Below are positions 56,353-64,000 of a stretch of 64,000 bases of DNA, one piece after another. The notes beneath the pieces are model-generated. The model was not told where the DNA came from, did no database searches, and worked only from the letters and a program-made list of their open reading frames with translations. The position numbers were made by a program, and so were the translations under genes. The number at the start of each line of letters is the position of its first letter. Within the stretch, counting starts at the first letter, position 1. This DNA is from Hysterangium stoloniferum (taxonomy: Eukaryota > Basidiomycota > Agaricomycetes > Hysterangiales > Hysterangiaceae), in NCBI GenBank assembly GCA_015178975.1, contig WHVD01000009.1, positions 1,364,001 to 1,428,000 of the forward strand. Reading direction: 5' to 3'.

Positions 56353-56672
56353 TGTTATGACCAGAATTTCTGCCAGACTCCAGGCACTAACATATATGCA
56401 CCTGCACCCTATACACACCAATTGTCAGTTTACCAGAATTCCTGCCGGACTCCATACATCAGACCTGTCCACGTCTGACTTTGTTACTTTATATATCAGT
56501 CACCAGAATACCCACTGGACTCCATCCCTGTCTATCTCCGACCCTGTCCCACACATCAGTCACTGGACCCTACTCGGAAAACCTGTCAGCTCTAACTGAG
56601 CCCCATTCCCATTATAGTCAAATGACCTGTCATGATTTGGACTCCACTCCCGCTCCATTCCTGTTATGGTTA
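56353..56672 (+). repeat. LTR of the E3 family inside protease
   Basis: Starts TGTTATGACCAGAATT as does the E3 3' LTR at 63901. It contains the 55-bp-repeat-like TGACCTGTCATGA block seen (inverted) in the copia LTR at 23.1 kb. About 320 bp; the exact end is uncertain. Confidence 0.65.
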
Positions 56673-57483
56673 AGCAAATCTGCAAAAGGTTGAACAGCCA
56701 GGACTTCCTCCATGGAAACTCCATCAAAGGACAAACTGGCTTCCAACTCGAAAAAAGAGTGAGCAACCCCACGGACTCCGTGTGGGTTGAGGGTTGCATT
56801 GCCTCTCCATGCATTCAAGAGTTTACCCATCTCAACGCATGCACTCTTTCGCATTCTGATTCATTTTTTATTAAACTTATGTCTAATATGATTCCGAAAT
56901 TCGTTTTTTCAGTCCTCATAGATTCCGGCTTGACTCATTGTTTTTTAGATACAAAATTCATATAAAATAATCTGTTGTCAACTTATCTGATAAATCTTGT
57001 CGGCCTCCGACTTTTCAATGGCACAAGTATGTAATTCTGTTGTCACCCAAGCTTGTGATTTATCCATCTGTTTCCTGTGTGGAAGATCCCAGTTGGCCAC
57101 TTTCTATGTGACCCAGTTAGACTCAAGTTGCTCAGTTGTCCTAGAACATAACTGGCTTACCCACTACAATCCATTGATTGACTGGGTAGCTAACAGTATA
57201 ACTTTCTGGACACCTGCAGCTTCTGAGGGAACTGTACCTGACACAGCCTCCACAGCACCCATGGCCTTCCCAGCCCCTGCAGTCTCAAGGACTCCTGTGA
57301 TCCCTACAGCATCTCTGGAACCCACAGCACCTCCATCTATTTCTCTGATTAATGCTGCAGCTTCTATTAGAGCTACAAAAATGGACAGGTCCCAGGCGTT
57401 CACTATCAATTTAAAAATTGATATGAAGCAACCAGTCATTTTTCAACCCTGGTATCCGAATCTGAGCAACCTGCCAATCTAGA
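56673..57483 (+). pseudogene. E3 gag end and protease, copy 2
   Basis: Second copy of the gag tail and protease (VLIDSGLTHCFLDTKF; the DSGS serine is changed to Leu). CNSVVTQACDLSICFLCG and [18 protein letters not shown] follow. A Pro/Ala-rich linker leads to SNLEGIPEKYHDF-type sequence and RT. It is frame-broken before RT (stop near 57483). Confidence 0.75.
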
Positions 57484-59166
57484 AGGCATCCCAGAGAAAT
57501 ATCATGACTTTGTGGATGTTTTTAGTCAGTGGAAGCTCACCGGCATCTGCCCCACAGAGAATATGACTTAAAAATTGACCTCAAAGAAGGCGCCCAGCCA
57601 CCCCTTGGACATATTTACCCCCTCTCATCCACGGAACCTTCCGCAATCCACAATTTCCTGGATGAACATTTGTCCATAGGTTTTATCAGACCCTCTAAGT
57701 CTCCTTTTGGAGCACCTGTTCTATTTGTCAAGAAAAAGGATGGATACCTTAGACTATGTGTTGATTTCAGAGGACTCAATGCTGTCACAAAAACGGATAA
57801 GTATCCACTTCCACTTATATCTGACCTCCTCAATGCTCCACAGAATGCCCAGATTTACACCAAAATAGATCTTAAACATGCTTATCATTTGGTCCAGATC
57901 TCCATGGGAGATGAATGGAAAACGACCTTCAGAACCCTTTATGGGGCTTTTGAGTGGTTGGTGATGCCTTTTGGACTCACCAATGCTCCATCTGTTTTTC
58001 AGAATTTTATCAATGTCATTTTCTCCAACATTCTCAATGTATGCATCATTGTTTACTTGGATGACATTCTTATCTACTCCGAGAATCCCACGGAACATGA
58101 CAAACAAGTCCGTGAAGTTCTCCAGAGACTCAGACAACAAGGCTTATTCACAAATGGTAAAAAATGTGCTTTTGACATGGACTCTGTGGAATACCTGGGC
58201 TTCATAATGGGACCCGACAGACTCCGCATGGATGAAAGTAAAGTACAAGTCATCAAAGATTGGCCAGAACCCCAAAAAGTCAAAGATATACAATCCTTCC
58301 TCGGCTTTGCCAATTTTTACAGACGGTTTATCTGTGGATATTCCGACATCACGGTACCCCTTACCCATCTTACGTGTAAGAATACTCCATGGAATTTTAA
58401 CGATAAGTGTCAAAAAGCTTTCAATCTTTTAAAAAATTCTTTCCCTTCAGCTCCTATTCTGTCGCATTGGAAACCAGACTTCCTGCTCATTGTCAAAATG
58501 GATGCCTTGGGCTATGTGCTTGGAGCCATTCTGTCTATCCAGGACTCCAACAGAGAAGTCCACCCATGGCTTTTCTGTCCCAGACATTTACCGGAGCAGA
58601 GCTCAACTATGACGTTCATGATAAGGAACTCATGGCAATTTTTTCAGCTTTCAAAGCATGGTGACACTACTTGGAAGGCTCAGGAACTCCGATTGACATT
58701 GGAACAGATCACAAAACCTGGAATACTTTTCTATCACAAAACCTTTGACCCGTCGGCAGGCCCGCTGGTCTGAATATCTATCTGCTTTCAATATGATTAT
58801 CCGCTTTCGACCTGGCCATCTTGGCAGCAAACCTGACACTTTAACTAGACGATGGGATGTCTATCCTAAAGAGGGGAGCAACGACTATGCCACAGTAAAC
58901 CCACAAAACCTGAAACCTATTTTCATGAATCAACAACTTCCCACATCAGTCCACGCAACTTTCCTCATCAATCCCATTGTCCATGGAATTATCATTATGG
59001 ATATCAAGAAGTTACATCAAGATATTCTATTGGCAATTCTGCTAGACCCCATTACTAAACCTCACCTTGACAATCCCATGGACCCTGATCAACCCTGGTG
59101 GTCTCTTGATCAGCATGGTTTCATTAGACTTGACGATCAGATCTATGTACCAGACTCCGACGGCCT
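57484..59166 (+). pseudogene. E3 reverse transcriptase, RNase H, integrase start
   Basis: The longest intact pol frame in the window is 57529-58773. It has [42 protein letters not shown] and an intact catalytic box VYLDDILIYSE, then QSFLGFANFYRRF. RNase H continues with one frameshift after 58560. The integrase N-terminal frame (58745-59166) reads [17 protein letters not shown] and [20 protein letters not shown], then is cut by a GGATTGGGA minisatellite. The integrase core is missing. RT itself may still fold, but the element cannot integrate. Confidence 0.85.
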
Positions 59167-59172
59167 CCACCT

Positions 59173-61728
59173 TGGGAGGATTGGGGGGGTTGGGAGGATT
59201 GGGAGGATTGGGGAGATTGGAGAGATTGGAGAGATTGGGGAGATTTTGGGGATTGGGAGGATCAGAGAGATTGGAGGAATTGGAGAGAGTTGAGGAATAA
59301 TTCAACTCAAACCTAAACCTAATCCCTCTGTCCAACTCCTTGATATATTTCCCTCCATCTCCCTCCCAATACTCCCATCCCAATGTCCTCAATCACTCTC
59401 CCAATACCTCCAATATCTCTTCTAATACCTTCCATCTCTCTCCATATACCTCTAATTCTCCTGCCAATACCTCCAATGTCTCTCCCAATACTCCCAACCT
59501 CTCTCCCAATACCCCCTGTTTATTCTCTCTGAGATTTGTAGGGAGTTTAAAATAGGGTCTCATTATTTTTCTCTATAACAAATAGCATTACTACCAATTA
59601 AGAATTAGTATGCTAATGTAACAAATAGACTAAGTTGTGAATAATGTACCTTAGTCCACATGATGGGGAAAATTGACTGAGGTACATATGAGAGATTAAA
59701 AGGGGGTAATGATAGGAAAAAAAAAACAATTGAAGTAAAGATTAAGTGGTGGTAAGATGTGGAATAAAGCAAGGTTGATAAATGATGTGATACATGATCA
59801 AGGGTTTTCTTATTATTCTCAGGGACACTCCAACTCCACCACTCTCTCAGGTACATTTAAATATCAGTTCACAACAAGTTCACATGTGGCTGCACAAAAG
59901 CTGTGGTTTTTTCTCTCTCAGTACTCCATCTATTAGCCATTTGGATCTCTTGCAGATATTAGTTCTACACTGTTCAACTGGTCTAGCTGTAGAACTACTA
60001 CACCATTGAAACAGTTCTAAATAAATGAACATGTCATACAAGTAAGGAAGAAATGTTATTCTGCTGGAAACAAGGTTTGCCTTGCACTAACACTTTTTAT
60101 ATATTATCCTACTGCCACCAAAACTATAAAGATCATGACTGGAATTCTGAATTATTGTAACGGAGTATACCAGAAAGTGCTCTATAAGCCAATGAAACAT
60201 ATATCAAGAGAAGGAAATATCATTCTAATAGTAATAGGAATTTATCTTACTACAATAGTTTACATATATTCTACACAACTAAAGAGAATGGTGATAACCA
60301 TTATAAGATTATGATACAGATCATCACAAAAATGATATTATTTATAACAGAACCTTCTGCACATTCATCCCTCAGATAGCAATTATTCTAGCTGTTATGC
60401 AGTTGTTATTTGAATCACATTGGTAGCAATTTTTAGTTTGGCTATACTTTGCCATGTTTCAACAGTGCAACAGTTGAATAGTGTAAGACTAATATCTGCT
60501 GCAAATAAAAACAGCTAATAGATTGAGTGATAAGGGGGAATAAACCACTGCTTTATGCCAACCACATGTAAAGATACATTTGGAGAATAATGGAAAGAGA
60601 AGAATGATGAGAGCCTATTACCACCTCACAGTGTATGGTATGTCACTACCTTACACATTCTGGGTATTCAAATATTGACTGCTTTTAGTGAAACTTCTAG
60701 ATGTAGAATGCATTTGATACTAAGGAGGACAATACAGAGGAACAGAACAGATGTCACTAAGGATGTTGAGTACATAGTGGGATACTATGAGTATAATGGA
60801 ACAGATAGAATTATGCAATTGGTGAAATGTGGATAGACATGATTACACATTACAGCGTTATTGATATGGAAGTATTGGGAGGAAATTAGAAGTCTTTGGG
60901 AGGAGATTGAGGGTGTTGGGAGAGAGGTTGGGAGTATTAGGAGGGAGGTTAGACATTGGGAAGGAGGTTGGAGGTACTAGCAGAGAGAGATAGAAGGCAT
61001 TAGAAGAGGTATTAAGGTATTGAAGTTGATTGAATGGTTTGGAAGGCACTAAAAGAGATACTGAAGGTATTGGGAGAGTGATTGAGGACATTGGGATGGG
61101 AGTATTGGGAGAGAGATGGAGGGAAATATATCAAGGAGTTGGACAGAGGAATTAGGTTTAGGATTGAGTTGAATTATTCCTCAACTTTCTCCAATTCCTC
61201 CAATCTCTCTGATCCCCCCAATTCCTCCAATTCTCCCAATTCCCCCAATTCCCCCAATTCCCCCAATCTCCCCAATCCCTCTAATCCCTCTAATCCCCCC
61301 AATCCCCCCAATCCCCCCAATCCCTCCAATCCCCCTAATCCTTCCAATCCCTCCAATCCCCCAATCTCCCCAATCCTCCCAATCCTCCCAATCCCCCTAA
61401 TCCCCCCAATCTCCCCAATCCCCCCAATCTCCCCAATCTCTCCAATCCTCCCAATCCCCCTAATCTCCCCAATCCCTCCAATCTCCCCAATCTCTCCAAT
61501 CCTCCCAATCCCCTAATCCCCCCAATCTCCCCAATCTCCCCAATCCCTCCAATCGCCCCAATCTCTCCAATCCTCCCAATCCCCCTAATCTCCCCAATCT
61601 CCCCAATCTCCCCAATCCTCCCAATCCTCCTGATCCTCCCAATCCCCCCAATGTCCCTAATCCTCCCAATCCTTCCAATCCTCCCAATCCTCCCAATCCT
61701 CCCAATCCTCCCAATCTCCCTAATTCCC
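59173..61728. repeat. Foldback structure with minisatellite ends
   Basis: Left end 59173-59291 is a run of GGGAGGATTGG-like units. Right end 61190-61728 is the same in reverse complement, much longer. Next to them, 59292-59420 and 61065-61185 are inverted copies of unique sequence. The 2.56 kb unit interrupts the E3 integrase. Open frames through the arrays are low-complexity artefacts. Confidence 0.8.
59550..60860. other. Foldback interior, no gene recognised
   Basis: AT-rich sequence without credible frames, transposase or splice pattern. Confidence 0.45.
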
Positions 61729-61784
61729 ATAAGGCTTTACTCTATGTATTTGCTTAAATATCTCTAGATCAGCTGTATTTGATT

Positions 61785-62185
61785 CACCCTAGGAATCTTG
61801 AGAATCACCTTAGTGTAGACATCCATATAATCTGTATATCACGTTCTGTGTATGTATATTAAGAATCTCAAGAATTACCTTTGTGTGAATTATCTTATAA
61901 TCTGTATATCACTTGCTGTGTATGTATCTACCCTAAAAATCTCAAGAATCACTTCTGTGTGAGTATATCTATTTTTGCATAGCATGTAGGATGTATTTAC
62001 CCCAGGAATCTTAAGAATCATCTTAGTGTGGGTACCCATATAGTCTGTATATCATAGTTTGTGTATATACACCCAGAATCTTAAGAATCACCTCTGTGTG
62101 AATACTGCTATAATCTGCATATTACATCCTATGTATCTACCCTAAGAATCTCAGAAATCACATCTGTGTGAGCTCCCTATATACT
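61785..62185. repeat. Tandem repeat, about 75-bp unit
   Basis: Five to six imperfect units, each with AATCTCAAGAATCACCT, TGTGTGA and TATAATCTGTATATCA. They lie between the foldback and the E3 chromodomain. Confidence 0.8.
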
Positions 62186-62261
62186 GACCCATTTCCATCA
62201 GTTAATACACAGAATCTTAAGATGCCTTATTGACATGTGGTGCTTGTACTGCCAACACTAT

Positions 62262-62523
62262 CCCGGATCGCATGCAATCTCTGCCTCCTCTGGTCATTAT
62301 TGACAAAGAACCCGAGTTTGAAATCTCGCAAATTTTAGATTCGAAAATTGACAAGCATTGACGCACTTGTAAACTGCTTTACTTGGGCAAGTGGGTAGGT
62401 TACGAGGGCACCGATGAAGAAACCTCTTAGATTTTGGCCACGGAACTCAGTAATGCCACGGAAATCGTTACTGACTTTCATACAGCTTACCCACTCAAAC
62501 CCGGACCACTATTGTCTCTCTGA
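62262..62523 (+). pseudogene. E3 chromodomain, pol C-terminus
   Basis: Reads PPLVIIDKEPEFEISQILDS, then KLLYLGKWVGYEGTDEET and HTAYPLKPGPLLSL with TGA at 62521. It aligns throughout with the E1 chromodomain. TGA and TAG codons (after IDKH and after EETS) break it. The integrase core that should precede it is gone. Confidence 0.82.
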
Positions 62524-62717
62524 CTGCACTCCACAGACACTGTATTACGTTTGGACTCATTTTCATTTTTCCCTGTTGCTCTATGCCTCTCTTTGCTTTT
62601 ACAGGTTCTGACATGTTTTCAAGTCCTTAAGCAGATTTTCTGCGGACTTTGATTTCTTATGTTTTCACGCCTTACTTTTATTTTCAAAAAAAAAAAATTT
62701 ATTAAACTTTTATTATT

Positions 62718-63600
62718 TTATTCATCTACATTTATGGGACTGTGTTTTTTCCCTGCCTCCTCAGCCATCTCTTGAGGAAGCTCCGCTACCTCTGCGAGCA
62801 CCCCATCCTCATCTGACCCAGCACCCTCAGAACTCCCAGCTTGCGGCTCCTGATATATATATCCGCCACACTCCGCTAGGAACTTCCAAAATTCTGAGCG
62901 GAGCCCACAGAGCTCATTCGCCACTATGATCTGGACCTTGTTGCTTTTTCTGAGCAACTTGTTCTGGGCCTCAATGCCCTCAGCGATCTGCCCCAACACA
63001 TCGTCCAACCCAGACAACCTGTCTGTCCCGCTAACGTCACACACCCCGGATCCCGTGGGTTGCTCGTGGACAACAAGCACCTCACCTTGACATGTGCACA
63101 TTGGTAGCATCCTGGTCCCTGCCCGGATTTTTGATTGCACTCTGTGTTCCGGTCATTGCAACTGGAACACCACAGATCGTTCCACATCGGAAGACAGACT
63201 GATGCCACCTTCTGTGCCTTCTGTTGATATGGTTAGTTCTATGGAAATCCCACAGACTCGAGACTTGCCTTTTGGGGGCTCTCCGGCTCCCCCGCAGACT
63301 CCGACTCGACCTCTGTCACCTTGTGCTGAAAATGACAAGTCAGTCAAGAAAAAAAAATGACAAGTTGAAAAAATTGGGACTTACTTTTCCCATGACAACC
63401 GCAGCTCTGTCCGCAGCCACCCATGCTTTCTCCACAGCCATCCACACAGCCTCCTACTCTTCTCTCTTCTTTTGCCTTGCAGCCTCTTCCTCTGTGGCCA
63501 ATGCCACCTTGTACTCTCTGTCCAAACCCTCCTCAGCCTCCCTGGCCTCCTTCTCTGCTTCTTCATGAAGTCAGCACTGCTCTTCTTGCTGCACCAAAAG
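62718..63600 (-). pseudogene. Antisense Zn2Cys6-like coiled-coil gene of E3
   Basis: The minus strand has an exon 1 coiled coil ending VVMGK at 63385. Exon 2 is 63269-63325 (57 nt, ending SPQK), and exon 3 runs from 63220 to 62718. Introns are 63326-63384 (GT-AG) and 63221-63268 (GC-AG), both phase 0. Exon 3 starts KAQKVASVCL and has C-x2-C-x6-C-x9-C-x2-C-x6-C (WCSSC...C, then CYQCAHVKVRC). After one frameshift comes LDDVLGQIAEGIEAQNKLL and an acidic tail ending SPINVDE. Exon 1 has TGA and TAG codons. It is tail-to-tail with pol, as in E1. The best preserved cysteine motif of the three copies is here. Confidence 0.75.
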
Positions 63601-63885
63601 TTGGGCCACACTGAAAGGTGCCCAATATGGAGTGCCTGTGGAGGGCCTGGCAGTTGGCTTTGCCCCTTCACAGTGTTGGTTTTGGTCCCATAGTGTCAAC
63701 GGTGGGGGTAATAAAGACGAAGAAATTTCATTTTTTCAAATTTTTATATAGGCTCATTGCATCTGAACCTTACCTTCCAGATCACCTGACTCTTTGACAC
63801 ATACATGTAACTGACATGACCTTTGACACATGCGCGTAGCCAACAAGAACCTTATCGAGGTCTAGAGCCTCTTTGGGACATCGGC

Positions 63886-64000
63886 ATAAAGGGAGGGTAC
63901 TGTTATGACCAGAATTCCCACCAGACTCCAGGCACTAACTTATATGCACCCACACCCTATATGCACCCATTGTCAGTTTACCAGAATTCCCGCTGGACTC
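63886..64000 (+). repeat. E3 polypurine tract and 3' LTR (runs off window)
   Basis: AAAGGGAGGGTAC is followed by TGTTATGACCAGAATTCC from 63901 to the window end, matching the LTR at 56353. Confidence 0.85.

Noticed and set aside
61082-61730. Long open frames (PNPSNPP and GRIGRIG types) through the minisatellite
   Set aside because: They are translations of simple repeats on both strands; no other coding evidence.
61785-62185. CRISPR-like array
   Set aside because: Units are contiguous and imperfect with no unique spacers; the genome is eukaryotic.

Overview
The window looks like a repeat-rich piece of a filamentous basidiomycete genome, probably an Agaricomycete. The reasons are many short GT-AG introns (about 47-115 nt, often with a CTAAC-like branch site), Ty3 chromoviruses and Ty1/copia elements of the fungal type, Tc1/mariner relics, and host genes that resemble mushroom families. 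All family names rest on motifs read by eye and on recall, since no search could be run. There are no operons, rRNA genes, credible tRNAs or CRISPR arrays.

Layout. 0-0.5 kb: 3' end of an AAA ATPase gene. 0.7-8.5 kb: a large, eroded inverted repeat centred near 4.92 kb, holding several broken copies of an unrecognised multi-exon membrane-protein gene. 9.9 kb: a solo LTR. 10.2-12.1 kb: an apparently intact five-exon gene (here X0) of an unrecognised family. 12.8-13.1 kb: a possible 56-residue three-exon gene. 13.7-21.1 kb: a full-length Ty3 chromovirus (E1) on the minus strand with a 5-bp target duplication. 21.5-24.0 kb: a Tc1/mariner transposase relic and a copia LTR with gag start. 26.5-35.1 kb: mostly decayed host genes (WD40, two 7TM proteins, AhpD-like, cupin-like secreted protein) interleaved with solo LTRs and a 1.8-kb gag-only LTR element.

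37.8-53.7 kb is a tandem segmental duplication. Its unit is P-S-X-D, where X is the X0 family on the minus strand. Unit 1 keeps an intact five-exon X gene (X1, 539 aa). Unit 2 is broken by a Ty3 fragment (E4). Unit 3 is a remnant next to a copia relic. 53.7-64 kb is nested Ty3 material (E2 and E3), a Tc1 relic, a foldback minisatellite and a 75-bp tandem repeat.

The most unusual feature is in the three chromovirus 3' ends (E1, E2, E3). Each carries, antisense to gag-pol, a gene with two phase-0 introns at matching positions. In E1 and E3 it encodes a coiled coil followed by six cysteines in Zn(II)2Cys6 (Gal4-type) spacing. E1 also has a TATA box just upstream. This looks like an element-borne, independently transcribed, spliced gene.
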